Part shown: piece by piece, positions 32,593-40,980 of the stretch
How positions within the stretch are numbered: position 1 is the stretch's first letter
Layout of the letters: every line of letters starts with the position of its first letter
Assembly: GCA_023389745.1 (NCBI GenBank)
Contig: JAEWED010000255.1
Span: 1-50,126 of the forward strand
Length of the DNA: 50,126 nt
DNA from: Actinomycetes bacterium
GTDB lineage: Bacteria > Actinomycetota > Acidimicrobiia > Acidimicrobiales > Microtrichaceae
Reading direction: 5' to 3'
Translations under genes and position numbers: made by a program
The notes under the pieces: generated by a model
Told to the model about the DNA's origin: nothing
The model's database searches: none
What the model saw: the letters and a program-made list of their open reading frames with translations, nothing else

Positions 32593-33525
32593 TCAACGGA
32601 TGGGTGCGACCACTTGGGCAGCGACTCGCTTGCCCTTGCGTGCAGGCCGCACGGCGAACAGGGGGACGTCGTCGACGGTCGCGGTCAGCAACGCGTCGGC
32701 GGGGTGCTCGAGGGTGATCACGTCACCGACGCGCAGGGCGAGGATCTCCTGGCTGCGCATCGCCGTCGGCTGGAACACGACCGACACGTCGACGGGCGTG
32801 TCGTTGATGCGACCCGCCACCCGTTCGGTCGCGAGTGCCGCTGCGACCGGGTCCGCACCACGGTCGGACTGCCCGACGATGCCCCCGAGCAGCGGCTCGA
32901 GCACGGCGTAGGGGTAGCACAGCGACAGGTGCGTGGCGGTGTCGGCGATGCGCAGGGCGAACGAGACGACCACGACCATGTCCGACGGCGAGGCCAGCTG
33001 GACGAACTGCGGGTTCGACTCGGTCGCCACGACGGTCGGCTCGACCCGGGCGACGTTCTCGAACGCGTACGACAGCTCCTTGAGCCCACGGTCGGTGATC
33101 ATGCGGATCAGGCTCGACTCGATCTCGGACAGCGGTCGCACGGGCACCGTCGCACCGCCGCGACCGCCGAGCATCAGCTCGACGATGTTGAGCGCGCCGT
33201 CGACCTGCAGCTGCAGGATGCCGTTCCCCTTGAGGGGTTCGAGCGAGAGGATCGACATGTGCGACGGGATCGGGACGTCCCGGACGTACTCGTCGTAGCT
33301 GAGCTCCTCGATCGACTCGACGGTCATGACGCACACCGAGCGGAGGCTCGACGAGAGCATCGTCGAGAACTGGCCGGCGAACGTCTCGTGGATGATCTGC
33401 AGGTTCCGGAGGTGGTCCCTGTTCAGCTTGTTCGGACGCCTGAAGTCGAACGTGCGCGTCTGCACGCGTCGTTCGACCGACGACGACTCTCGGGGCGACC
33501 GGAACACGGTCCGCTGCTGTGGCAC
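32593..33525 (-). CDS. fliM: Flagellar motor switch protein FliM
   Basis: A 310-residue C-ring protein. The middle domain opens with YDFRRP-like TFDFRRPNKLNRDHLRNLQ, then TFAGQFSTMLSSSLR. LELMLGGRGG-type motif appears as VELMLGGRGGATVPVR, and the C-terminal SpoA domain follows (VGDVITLEHPADALLTATVD). The usual N-terminal CheY-binding motif (LSQxEIDALL) is absent; the first 20 residues are MPQQRTVFRSPRESSSVERR. This is also known from other actinobacterial FliM proteins. It starts at GTG 33525 and stops just before fliN. Confidence 0.95.
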   Translation of the reverse strand: MPQQRTVFRSPRESSSVERRVQTRTFDFRRPNKLNRDHLRNLQIIHETFAGQFSTMLSSSLRSVCVMTVESIEELSYDEYVRDVPIPSHMSILSLEPLKGNGILQLQVDGALNIVELMLGGRGGATVPVRPLSEIESSLIRMITDRGLKELSYAFENVARVEPTVVATESNPQFVQLASPSDMVVVVSFALRIADTATHLSLCYPYAVLEPLLGGIVGQSDRGADPVAAALATERVAGRINDTPVDVSVVFQPTAMRSQEILALRVGDVITLEHPADALLTATVDDVPLFAVRPARKGKRVAAQVVAPIR

Positions 33526-33601
33526 ACAGGTGGGTCGGATCCGGGCGCGACCGGATGAGAGTTGGTGCCGGATTTCTTCTCAAGTGGCCGTGCAGGGCCT
33601 C

Positions 33602-34090
33602 TCACTGCACGATGAACTCCGTCACGTAGATCTCGGAGAACTCCTCGGCGAACAACTCGGAGCCGCCGTCACGCAGGAGCTCCTTGAGGTCGTCGCGGCC
33701 GCCCGGTGCGGCGATCTCGTCGCCGGTCCGGTCCCCCACCCGGTCGATGATCAGGTCCATGTACCGGCTCGAGCCGCCGTGCTCGGCCCACTCCGAAGCG
33801 GGGACGCCCTCGACCAGCTCCACCGCCAGGCCGAGTCGCAGGTAGCGACCGTCGGCGAGGTTCAGGGTCATCGGCTCGAGCTGCACGATCTCGCCAGGCA
33901 CGACCGCCTCCTCGGCGGCGGCCTCTTCAGCGTCGCTGCCCTTGTCGGCGGTCCTCACCATGAAGCCGGCGCCCAGCAGGCCGACGGCCACGATGAGTGC
34001 GGGGATCAGGTTCGAGCGCTTCTTCGGCGGCGGTGCCGGTGCGACGTCGGCGACGTCGGCGGTGTCGACGGGCGTGTCGATGGTGGTCAA
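33602..34090 (-). CDS. fliL: Flagellar basal body protein FliL
   Basis: A 162-residue protein with a short cytoplasmic tail, one membrane helix (about 28-45, LIPALIVAVGLLGAGFMV) and an extracytoplasmic stomatin-like domain (EPMTLNLADGRYLRLGLAVE). It ends with EIYVTEFIVQ, the usual FliL close. FliL surrounds the stator and raises motor torque. The start is a TTG at 34090 that overlaps the motB stop as TTGA, with AGGAGG 9 bases upstream. Confidence 0.93.
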   Translation of the reverse strand: MTTIDTPVDTADVADVAPAPPPKKRSNLIPALIVAVGLLGAGFMVRTADKGSDAEEAAAEEAVVPGEIVQLEPMTLNLADGRYLRLGLAVELVEGVPASEWAEHGGSSRYMDLIIDRVGDRTGDEIAAPGGRDDLKELLRDGGSELFAEEFSEIYVTEFIVQ

Positions 34091-34974
34091 GGACCTGCCT
34101 CCTCGCTGGTGCCCGGCCGGTCGGGCTGGGCCGCGTCGGCCTGATTCGGAACCTCGGGCGCACCTGCCGGATCGACGGCGGTGGCGGACAGCACCGCGAT
34201 GTCGACCCGACGGTTGCGGGCCCGACCCTCGGTCGTCGCGTTCGATTCGAGCGGACGCTGCTCCGCGTAACCACCTGCGACCAGACGGGCGGGGTCCATG
34301 CCGTGGCGATCGACGAGGTAGCGCAGCACGACCGACGCCCGTGACGTCGACAGCTCCCAGTTCGACGGGAAGCGACCGCTCGAGATGGGCACGTCGTCGG
34401 TGTGGCCCTCGATCGAGATGCGGTTCGGCAGGCCGGTCAACGCGACGGCGAGCGCGTCGAGCGCGGCGGACCCGTCCTGGCGCAGATCGGCGGCACCGGG
34501 GGCGAAGAGGACGTCGTCGCTCACGATGCTGACCACCAGGCCGCGGTCCTCACGGCGGAACGTCACCGCGTCACCGAGGCCGGCGCCGACGGCGCGGTCA
34601 CGGATGACCTGCTCGGCCGCGGTCAGCTGGTCGAGCTCGGTCTGGCGGGCCGTCTCGGCCAGGTGCTCGCGTTCGAGCGCGGCCCGCGCGTCGACGAGCT
34701 CCCGGGAGCCGAGCATCGTCGTGGTCGTCGTCGCACCGGCGGCGACACCGTCCTCGAGCACCCCACCACCGCCCTCGACGGGCTGGCTGAGGCCCATCTG
34801 CGACGAGAAGCCCTGCGCGAACTCCTTCATGCGGGCGAGGTCCTGGTTGCCGATGGCCCACAGCACCAGGAACAGGCCCATGAGCAGCGTCAGCATGTCG
34901 GCGTAGGGGATCACCCAGGCCTCGTGGTTGACGTGCTCCTCCTCGTCGTCGTGCGGGGCGCCTCGCTTACGCAC
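34087..34974 (-). CDS. motB: Stator protein MotB
   Basis: A 295-residue stator subunit. The single helix WVIPYADMLTLLMGLFLVLW carries the proton-binding Asp26. The plug region follows, then a C-terminal OmpA-type peptidoglycan-binding domain (ISIEGHTDDVPI, ELSTSRASVVLRYL, EGRARNRRVDI). It anchors MotA to the wall. It starts at GTG 34974, overlapping the end of motA by 8 bases. Confidence 0.96.
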   Translation of the reverse strand: MRKRGAPHDDEEEHVNHEAWVIPYADMLTLLMGLFLVLWAIGNQDLARMKEFAQGFSSQMGLSQPVEGGGGVLEDGVAAGATTTTTMLGSRELVDARAALEREHLAETARQTELDQLTAAEQVIRDRAVGAGLGDAVTFRREDRGLVVSIVSDDVLFAPGAADLRQDGSAALDALAVALTGLPNRISIEGHTDDVPISSGRFPSNWELSTSRASVVLRYLVDRHGMDPARLVAGGYAEQRPLESNATTEGRARNRRVDIAVLSATAVDPAGAPEVPNQADAAQPDRPGTSEEAGP

Positions 34975-35755
34975 TCTTCTTCTCCGCCGCCGGGTCCGCC
35001 CGACCTGCGGGCGGCAGGTGGCTGCGCATCAGGTCGTCGAGCATCCGCGGGTTGAAGCCCGACTGGATGGCGAGCACACCTTCGACGATCAGCCGCTTGT
35101 GGGCGACCTCCTCCGACGAGGTGCGGACCAGCTTCGCCGACCACGGCAGGAAGACGCCGTTGGCCAGGAACACGCCCCAGAAGGTGGCGATGAACGCCGC
35201 AGCGATGCCGTGGCCGAGCTCCTCGGGGTTGTCGAGCTTGCCGAGGGTGACGATCAGGCCGACGACGGCACCGATGATGCCGAACGTGGGTGCGTACACC
35301 CCCATCGACGAGATGAGCTTCGCGCCCTGCCGGTGGCGTGCCTGCATGGCCCGGATCTCGGTGTCCATGATCTCCTCGACGGTCTCGGGGTCGGCCCCGT
35401 CGATCGCCATCTGCAGCCCGCGGCGCAGGAACGGCTCGTCGAGCGTCGACACCTCGTCCTCGAGCGACAGCAGCCCGTCGCGGCGGGCCTTCTCGCCGAG
35501 GCCGACGATCTGGCCGATCAGCTCGTCGGGCTCCTGCTTCGGCGGCTTGCCGACGAACTTCTTCAGCAGCTTCGGGAACCTGCGGATGTCCTCCATGGTC
35601 GAGCCGAGGAACGCGGCGCCGAACGTGGGCAGGAACACGATGAGGAACGCGGCCGGCACCGCGAAGAACGCGACGGGCGACACGCCCTTGATGAGGGCAC
35701 CGACGAACACGCCGATGAGGACGAGCAGGAGCCCGATGAGCGTTGCAGGATCCAT
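34967..35755 (-). CDS. motA: Stator protein MotA
   Basis: A 262-residue membrane protein with four helices, two at the start (4-22 and 28-50) and two late (about 150-172, 182-205). The cytoplasmic loop between holds the charged face that drives FliG (RRFPKLLKKFVGK and RRGLQMAIDGADPETVEEIMD). The late helices include YAPTFGIIGAVVGLIVTLGK with the conserved proline. With MotB it makes the proton-driven stator. Confidence 0.96.
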   Translation of the reverse strand: MDPATLIGLLLVLIGVFVGALIKGVSPVAFFAVPAAFLIVFLPTFGAAFLGSTMEDIRRFPKLLKKFVGKPPKQEPDELIGQIVGLGEKARRDGLLSLEDEVSTLDEPFLRRGLQMAIDGADPETVEEIMDTEIRAMQARHRQGAKLISSMGVYAPTFGIIGAVVGLIVTLGKLDNPEELGHGIAAAFIATFWGVFLANGVFLPWSAKLVRTSSEEVAHKRLIVEGVLAIQSGFNPRMLDDLMRSHLPPAGRADPAAEKKSA

Positions 35756-35758
35756 GGG

Positions 35759-36094
35759 TCAGCTCCGTCCGGGCGTGATCGGCGTGATGGGGGCGGTGGG
35801 CCGCGTGGAGCCCGCGGCGTCGGCGGTCCGCTCCGAGGGGTCGGGCTCCTGCTCGACGACGAGTCGGAGCCCGGCACGGGTCCGCCCCTCGTCGATCAGG
35901 ACGCGGTCGGCCTCGGCGAGCACGCGACCCCGGAACTGCACGATGCGTTCGACGACGTCGGCGGGCGATTCCGCCACCACGTACTTCGTGGAGTCGATGA
36001 GCGACACGACGGTGTCGCCACTGGACTCGACACGCTCGATCAGGTCGGCGTTGATGCCGAGCTGGGTTCCGTTCAGTCGCGTCAAGAGGATCAC
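35759..36094 (-). CDS. flbD: Flagellar protein FlbD
   Basis: A 111-residue protein. The start is set at GTG 36094 because GGAGG lies 6 bases upstream and it gives VILLTRLNGTQLGINADLIE, the standard FlbD opening; a longer frame adds only 13 unlike residues. The conserved domain ends around residue 60 (TKYVVAESPADVVERIVQFR), and a Pro/Thr-rich tail follows. FlbD proteins sit beside motA in many flagellar loci; their exact role is not settled. It lies between flgE and motA. Confidence 0.85.
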   Translation of the reverse strand: MILLTRLNGTQLGINADLIERVESSGDTVVSLIDSTKYVVAESPADVVERIVQFRGRVLAEADRVLIDEGRTRAGLRLVVEQEPDPSERTADAAGSTRPTAPITPITPGRS

Positions 36095-36158
36095 GACACG
36101 CCTCCGTGCGTCTTCGTCACCGGGTGGCCTCATGCCGCCCGGGGGTCAATCGGTCCGA

Positions 36159-36189
36159 GCCCCTCTCCGGTGAGGATCCGGAGAGGGGC
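36159..36189 (-). terminator. 12-bp GC stem between flgE and flbD
   Basis: GCCCCTCTCCGG (36159-36170) pairs perfectly with 36178-36189 around a 7-base loop. It lies 34 bases after the flgE stop on the transcribed strand. It could partly terminate transcription and lower motA-onward expression relative to the hook genes. There is no T-run. Confidence 0.6.
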
Positions 36190-36222
36190 CGAACGGATCA
36201 GATTTCGACCGAGTCGAACGAC

Positions 36223-37494
36223 TCAGCGCTTGATGTTCACGAGCTCCTGGAGCAGCTCGTCCGACGTCGTCACGACGCGGGAGTTCGCCTGGAAGCCGCG
36301 CTGGGCGACGATCAGGTTCGTGAACTCCGCCGCCAGGTCGACGTTCGACATCTCGACGCTGCCCGCGGCGAGCAGGCCGCGTCCGCCCTGTCCGGCGACA
36401 CCGAGCTGGGCGAGGCCGGAGTTGATCGAGGGCCGGTAGGTGGATCCGCCCGCCTTCTCGAGACCCTCGGGGTTGGCGAACGACGCCAGCGCGATCTGAC
36501 CGATGACCCGGTTGCCGCCGTTGGTGTACGAACCGACGATCAGGCCGTCCTGGCCGACGGAGAAGCTCTCGAGCGTGCCGGCGGCGGAGCCGTCCTGGTC
36601 GATCGCGGTCACCGTCGACAGGGTGCCGAACTGCGAGATCCGGTTCGGTTCGCCGGCGGCACCGAGGGTGATCGTGATGTCGTTGCCCGCCGCGAAGCCC
36701 GGCAGCGTGCCACCGGCGATGGTGAGGCCGTAGCTCGAGGTGAGCTCGCCGCTGGCACCGAAGGTCAGCGCACCGTTGGTCATGGCGTTGCCCGCCGCGG
36801 GCGGGGTCGGCTGGAGCACGCCGCCTGCGTCGACGTAGCGATAGGTCGTCGTCCAGGCGTCGGCGGCGGTCTTGGTGAACTCGAACCGCACGGTGACGGG
36901 GTTGCCCTGACCGTCGTACACCTCGATCGAGTTGGCGATGGTGGCACCGATCTCGGCGTCCGACGGCAGGTTGCCGCCGAGCTGGACCGAGGTCGTGCGC
37001 GTCGGGGCGATGATGTCACCGACGGGGATGACCACCTGACCGATCCCCGCGTTGGTGTTGACGTTGCCGGCGGCGTCGGCCTGCCAACCCTGGAGGATCG
37101 CGCCGCTCTGGGTGACGAGCCGTCCGAGCGAGTCCGGCGAGAACGAGCCGGCACGCGTGTAGAGCTGCTGGCCGCCCTGGTTGACGACGAAGAAGCCGTC
37201 ACCCTCGATCGCGAAGTCCGTCGAGCGACCGGTGAGCTGCAGCGCACCCTGGGAGAAGTTCGTCGTGGTGCCCGCGACCTTGGAGCCCAGGCCGATCTGC
37301 GCCGGGTTGCTGCCGCCGACGTTGGCGCCCGCGGCACCGGCGCCGCGCAGCGTCTGGCTGAGCACGTCCTGGAACACGACGTTCGACGACTTGAAGCCGG
37401 AGGTGTTGACGTTGGCGATGTTGTTGCCGACGACGTCCATCATCGTCTGGTGGTTCCTGAGGCCGGAGACGGCGGAGTACATGGATCGGATCAT
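36223..37494 (-). CDS. flgE: Flagellar hook protein FlgE
   Basis: A 423-residue hook subunit. The N-terminal rod-type motif MYSAVSGLRNHQTMMDVVGN continues to NIANVNTSGFKSS, and the D0 C-terminus is FTNLIVAQRGFQANSRVVTTSDE. The family signature FAIEGDGFFVV and the central domain typical of FlgE are present. Hook length is set by FliK and polymerisation is capped by FlgD, both encoded upstream. SD GCAGGAG precedes the ATG. The gap before it (108 bases) shows no clear promoter. Confidence 0.95.
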   Translation of the reverse strand: MIRSMYSAVSGLRNHQTMMDVVGNNIANVNTSGFKSSNVVFQDVLSQTLRGAGAAGANVGGSNPAQIGLGSKVAGTTTNFSQGALQLTGRSTDFAIEGDGFFVVNQGGQQLYTRAGSFSPDSLGRLVTQSGAILQGWQADAAGNVNTNAGIGQVVIPVGDIIAPTRTTSVQLGGNLPSDAEIGATIANSIEVYDGQGNPVTVRFEFTKTAADAWTTTYRYVDAGGVLQPTPPAAGNAMTNGALTFGASGELTSSYGLTIAGGTLPGFAAGNDITITLGAAGEPNRISQFGTLSTVTAIDQDGSAAGTLESFSVGQDGLIVGSYTNGGNRVIGQIALASFANPEGLEKAGGSTYRPSINSGLAQLGVAGQGGRGLLAAGSVEMSNVDLAAEFTNLIVAQRGFQANSRVVTTSDELLQELVNIKR

Positions 37495-37602
37495 CTGGGG
37501 CTCCTGCGGGGTTCGGTGAGCGAGTGGTGTCGGGGAGGGCGGGGGTTCGGTCGGTGGTGGCTGGTCGGTCGATCGGCGCGGCGGATGAGGGTGACGCGTG
37601 GT

Positions 37603-38016
37603 TCAACTGATGCCGGTGACCGCCTCCAGTGGGATCTTCTTGCCGTCGACGCTCAGGTGGACGCCGTCGATCGACGAGGTGGCCGCAGCGACCCGCCCGG
37701 TGACGGTCGTGCCGTCGTCGCCGAGCCAGCTCACGTTGCGGCCGATCAGGCCGCTCGCGGCCGACAGGCCCAGGGCACGGGTGGTCGTCTCGCCCTGCTG
37801 GGTCAGCAGGTCGAGCTTCTCGACGGTGGTGAACTGCGCGGTCTGCGACATGAACTGGCCGGGGTCCGACGGCGCGAGCGGGTCCTGGTAGCGGAGCTGC
37901 GCGACGAGGAGCTTGAGGAACGCGTCCTTGCCGAGCTGGTCGTTCGACGTGGTGCGCGGGGTCGAACCTGTGGTGGTGGGGACGACGTTGCTCGCCGCTC
38001 CGACGGGGGTGGTCAT
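37603..38016 (-). CDS. flgD: Hook capping protein FlgD
   Basis: A 137-residue, short FlgD. The core KDAFLKLLVAQLRYQDPLAP and the following FMSQTAQFTTVEKLD are highly typical. The C-terminal part ends with the beta-turn region GVHLSVDGKKIPLEAVTGI, and the Ig-like insert of longer FlgD proteins is missing. It caps the growing hook. GAGGAG stands upstream of the ATG. Confidence 0.94.
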   Translation of the reverse strand: MTTPVGAASNVVPTTTGSTPRTTSNDQLGKDAFLKLLVAQLRYQDPLAPSDPGQFMSQTAQFTTVEKLDLLTQQGETTTRALGLSAASGLIGRNVSWLGDDGTTVTGRVAAATSSIDGVHLSVDGKKIPLEAVTGIS

Positions 38017-38027
38017 GCTGGGGCTCC

Positions 38028-39434
38028 TCAGAGGTCGATGGCGACGAGGCCGCCGCGGTGGTGTGTGGGCGGTCGGTCGGTCGCCTGGCCGTCGGTGGCG
38101 TGACGGTCCGCGGCGCGGTCGGCCCGGCGGGCGGCGTCGCCGCCGCGCTGCGACGGGTTCGACGTCGCGCCGTCGGCGCTGCGGTCGCGTCGTTCACCCA
38201 GGTCCAGGTCGCCGAGGTCGACACCGGCGCGGGCCAGTTGGTGGCGGAGATCGGCCAGCGACGACGCCAGTCGCTCGGTGGTCGACGCGGAGTCGGGCGC
38301 CAGGTGCAGGTGGGTGACGCCGTCGATCAGGCGAGCTTCGACGGTGATGGCGCCGAGCTCGGCCGGGTGGAGCTGGATCGTCAGCGTCTGGGTCCGCTCG
38401 TTGCCGCGCAGCGACGCGCCGAGTCGCGAGCCGAGGTCGCCGAGCTCCACACCCCGCGGGTCGCCCGGAGGTGCTGCGCTCGCCGCAGCGGCCGTCGACG
38501 CCGCAGCGGGAGCCGTGGCAGGCGGCGGTGTCGGCGCGGTGACGACGCTCTGCACCGCGCTGGGTGAGACCGCCGGCGCGCTCGCGGCGTTCGGCGTGCC
38601 CGGTGCGGGCGGGGTGCTCGGTGCGGACGGGGTGTCGGCGGACTCGCCCGTCGCTGCGGCGGCAGCCGTCGTGGTCGCTGCAGTGGTGGCGGACGGTCCG
38701 GTGAGCGGTGCCGCCGTGTCGGCGTCGATGGTGGCTGAGCGAGCGGCGCCGGCGCCCGCCGACGCGCTCGGAGCCGGGTCGGCGGGGGCCGGTGCGACGT
38801 CGGTGCCGGTGGCACCCTCGAGCGAGGCAGCGGTGTCGCCGGCGGGTGCCGAGTCGAGGTTCGCTCCGGCCGCCGGGGTCGGCGCGGCACCTGTGGCGGT
38901 CGCGGCCGTCACGGCGGCGGTCGTGCCGCCAGTCCCGTCGGCACTGGCCCCGTCGGCGCCGGTCCCGGCTGCCGCATCCTGGGGGGTCCCGGGCACGGCG
39001 AGGGTCGGGTCGGTCACCGCCGGAGCGGTGGCTGCCGGAGCGGTGGCTGCCGGCTCGCTGGGGGCCGACTCGGTGGCGGCGGCGTCGACCGCCACCGGGG
39101 TCACCGTGTCGTCGGCGTCGCGTTCGACGGACGGTTCGTCGTCGACGTCGACCGGCGTGTCGGCCGCTCGCGTCGTCGGGTCCTGGGTCCGGTCCTCGGT
39201 TCGTTCGGCGCCCTGGTCCGGGGCGTCGGATCGTGCCGAGGTCCCCGACGGCGTGTCGGGACGGTCGCGTCGGGTGCGCTGCATCGCTCGCTCGAGCGTG
39301 CGGTCGAAGTCGGATCCGCGGGAGCGGCGGTCCCCCTCGCCCGGCGACGAGTCGCGACGTCGCTGCGTCGCGGCCGCGGACGGCACCTCGTGGGGACTCG
39401 GCGCAGCGGGCATCGCCACGGGAAGAGCGGTCAT
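38028..39434 (-). CDS. fliK: Flagellar hook-length control protein FliK
   Basis: A 468-residue protein. About 320 residues of Ala/Thr/Pro/Asp low complexity act as the ruler. The conserved C-terminal domain follows, with QTLTIQLHPAELGAITVEAR and the helix LADLRHQLARAGVDLGDLDL. FliK is secreted during hook growth and then triggers the FlhB switch. Its start overlaps the stop of the wall hydrolase gene upstream as ATGA. Ruler length varies freely in this family. Confidence 0.9.
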   Translation of the reverse strand: MTALPVAMPAAPSPHEVPSAAATQRRRDSSPGEGDRRSRGSDFDRTLERAMQRTRRDRPDTPSGTSARSDAPDQGAERTEDRTQDPTTRAADTPVDVDDEPSVERDADDTVTPVAVDAAATESAPSEPAATAPAATAPAVTDPTLAVPGTPQDAAAGTGADGASADGTGGTTAAVTAATATGAAPTPAAGANLDSAPAGDTAASLEGATGTDVAPAPADPAPSASAGAGAARSATIDADTAAPLTGPSATTAATTTAAAAATGESADTPSAPSTPPAPGTPNAASAPAVSPSAVQSVVTAPTPPPATAPAAASTAAAASAAPPGDPRGVELGDLGSRLGASLRGNERTQTLTIQLHPAELGAITVEARLIDGVTHLHLAPDSASTTERLASSLADLRHQLARAGVDLGDLDLGERRDRSADGATSNPSQRGGDAARRADRAADRHATDGQATDRPPTHHRGGLVAIDL

Positions 39435-40492
39435 CGGCCACCTCCGACGAGGTTCATGATCTTGGACACGTACTGCTGGGTCTCGGAGTACGGCGGGATG
39501 CCGCCGTGGCGCCGGACCGCGCCCTCACCGGCGTTGTAGCCGGCGAGCGCCAGCTCCAACGATCCGAGTCGGCCCTGCAGCTGGGTCAGCAGCCGGGCGG
39601 CGCCGTCGACGGCCTGGGCAGGGTCGAGCGGGTCGATGCCCATGCCACGGGCGGTCCCGGGCATGAACTGCATCAGGCCCTTGGCACCGGCCGGGCTGAC
39701 CGCCGAGGCGTTGCCGCCGGACTCCACCTTGGCGACCGCGGCGAGCACGTTCGGGTCGATGCCGTAGCGGGCACCGGCCTGGGCGAACAGGTGGGCGTAC
39801 GGCGCCAGGGCGGGCGTCGAGGCGACCACGCTGCCGGCCGCCGCGGTGGCTCCGCCGTTCACGCCGTAGCCGTTCACGTCGTAGCCGTTCATGCCGTAGC
39901 CATTCATGCCGTAGCCGTTCATGCCCCCGCCGTTCAGGGAGCTGCTCGACGACGCGGTGTCGGGCACCAGGCGACGGATCGCCGTGGGCGTGCGGTGCAT
40001 GTCGGTGATGCGGACGACGTCGCCGGTGCGGGGGGCGTGGATGATCTTGCCGTCGCCGACGTAGATGGCGATGTGGTCGACCGGTTCGCCGAACGCGACG
40101 AGGTCGCCGGGTCGGGCCTGGTCGATGCTGGGCACCTCGGTGCCCTGGCGCGCCTGGTCGCGGCTGACCCGCGGCAGCTCGATGCCGAACTGCCGGTAGA
40201 CGTGCTGCACGAAGCCCGAGCAGTCCAGCCCGCGCTCCGGGTCGGTGCCGCCCCACAGGTACGGGATGCCCTGGTAGGTCTCGGCGACCTGCACGACCTC
40301 GTCACCCATCGAGGTCGAGGTCACCGAGGACGTGTCGGCGTCCCCGAGCGACGAGGTCCCGGTGACGCTGGACAGCAGCGACGCGAAGTCGGCGGCCGAC
40401 CCGGTCGTGGTGGGGGCGGTGCTCGGCGGGGTGAAGCGGGCCTGGATGGCCGCCATCCGTGCGAAGGCCGGCGCTGCGGCGACCGAGGTCAT
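39431..40492 (-). CDS. NlpC/P60 and lytic transglycosylase fusion, likely flagellar wall-opening enzyme
   Basis: A 353-residue protein with two wall-cutting domains. Residues 62-175 are NlpC/P60 with catalytic Cys91 (GLDCSGFVQHVYRQFG), His140 (PVDHIAIYVG) and a further His152. A MNGYG repeat linker (191-213) follows. Residues 230-350 are a goose-lysozyme/SLT domain with Glu257 (KVESGGN), GLMQFMPGTA and GYNAGEGAV. The start is ATG 40492, overlapping the fliJ stop as ATGA; the frame further upstream is fliJ and fliI in shadow. No signal peptide is seen, so export through the flagellum is likely, as for FlgJ of proteobacteria. It would take FlgJ's place, cutting peptide stems and glycan strands for the rod. 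Confidence 0.9.
   Translation of the reverse strand: MTSVAAAPAFARMAAIQARFTPPSTAPTTTGSAADFASLLSSVTGTSSLGDADTSSVTSTSMGDEVVQVAETYQGIPYLWGGTDPERGLDCSGFVQHVYRQFGIELPRVSRDQARQGTEVPSIDQARPGDLVAFGEPVDHIAIYVGDGKIIHAPRTGDVVRITDMHRTPTAIRRLVPDTASSSSSLNGGGMNGYGMNGYGMNGYDVNGYGVNGGATAAAGSVVASTPALAPYAHLFAQAGARYGIDPNVLAAVAKVESGGNASAVSPAGAKGLMQFMPGTARGMGIDPLDPAQAVDGAARLLTQLQGRLGSLELALAGYNAGEGAVRRHGGIPPYSETQQYVSKIMNLVGGGR
39855..39929. repeat. 15-bp in-frame tandem repeat, five units
   Basis: Units of the type CCGTTCATGCCGTAG run at 39855-39869, 39870-39884, 39885-39899, 39900-39914 and, degenerate, 39915-39929. On the coding strand they make the MNGYG/VNGYG repeats that link the two hydrolase domains. Confidence 0.88.
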
Positions 40493-40980
40493 GGCCGACC
40501 TCCGGGCTGATCGTCGTCGGACGCTGCGGCGGGGTCGCTCGGTCGGCCGCGGTCCTCGACGCCGGCACGGCTCGTGGCGAGCTCGTCCAGGTCGATCTGC
40601 TCGAGTCGTTCCATCTCGCGGCGGTGCTCGGCCCGCGCTCGTTCGTCGAGGCGTTCCATCGTCCGCAGCGCGACGACCGCTGCCTCCCACTCCTCCTGGC
40701 TGCGCCGACGCAGGTCCGAGGCGTGCGCCTCGGCGACCTGGCTCGCGACCAGCGCGTCGAGCATCCGGCGCTGCCGGTCGCGGCGCCGGGTGTGTGCCAG
40801 CGGCGTGGAGTCCTCGGCCGGCGCGGTGCGCGCCGCGGCGAAGCGGCTGCGCCGGGTGGCGGTCGCGGCGTGCGCCTCGTCCTCGGCACGTCGGGCCATG
40901 GCGAGCTCGATCCGGCTCTGCTCCTCCTGGAGCTGGCGGACGCGCAGCACCGGCTGCAGGCGGAATCGGTAGCCGCGCAT
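40489..40980 (-). CDS. fliJ: Flagellar export chaperone FliJ
   Basis: A 163-residue, highly charged, coiled-coil protein. It begins MRGYRFRLQPVLRVRQLQEE, the usual FliJ opening, and is helical throughout (many Arg, Glu, Ala). FliJ sits in the centre of the FliI ring and couples it to FlhA. Its ATG overlaps the fliI stop by one base (TGATG). Confidence 0.88.
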   Translation of the reverse strand: MRGYRFRLQPVLRVRQLQEEQSRIELAMARRAEDEAHAATATRRSRFAAARTAPAEDSTPLAHTRRRDRQRRMLDALVASQVAEAHASDLRRRSQEEWEAAVVALRTMERLDERARAEHRREMERLEQIDLDELATSRAGVEDRGRPSDPAAASDDDQPGGRP

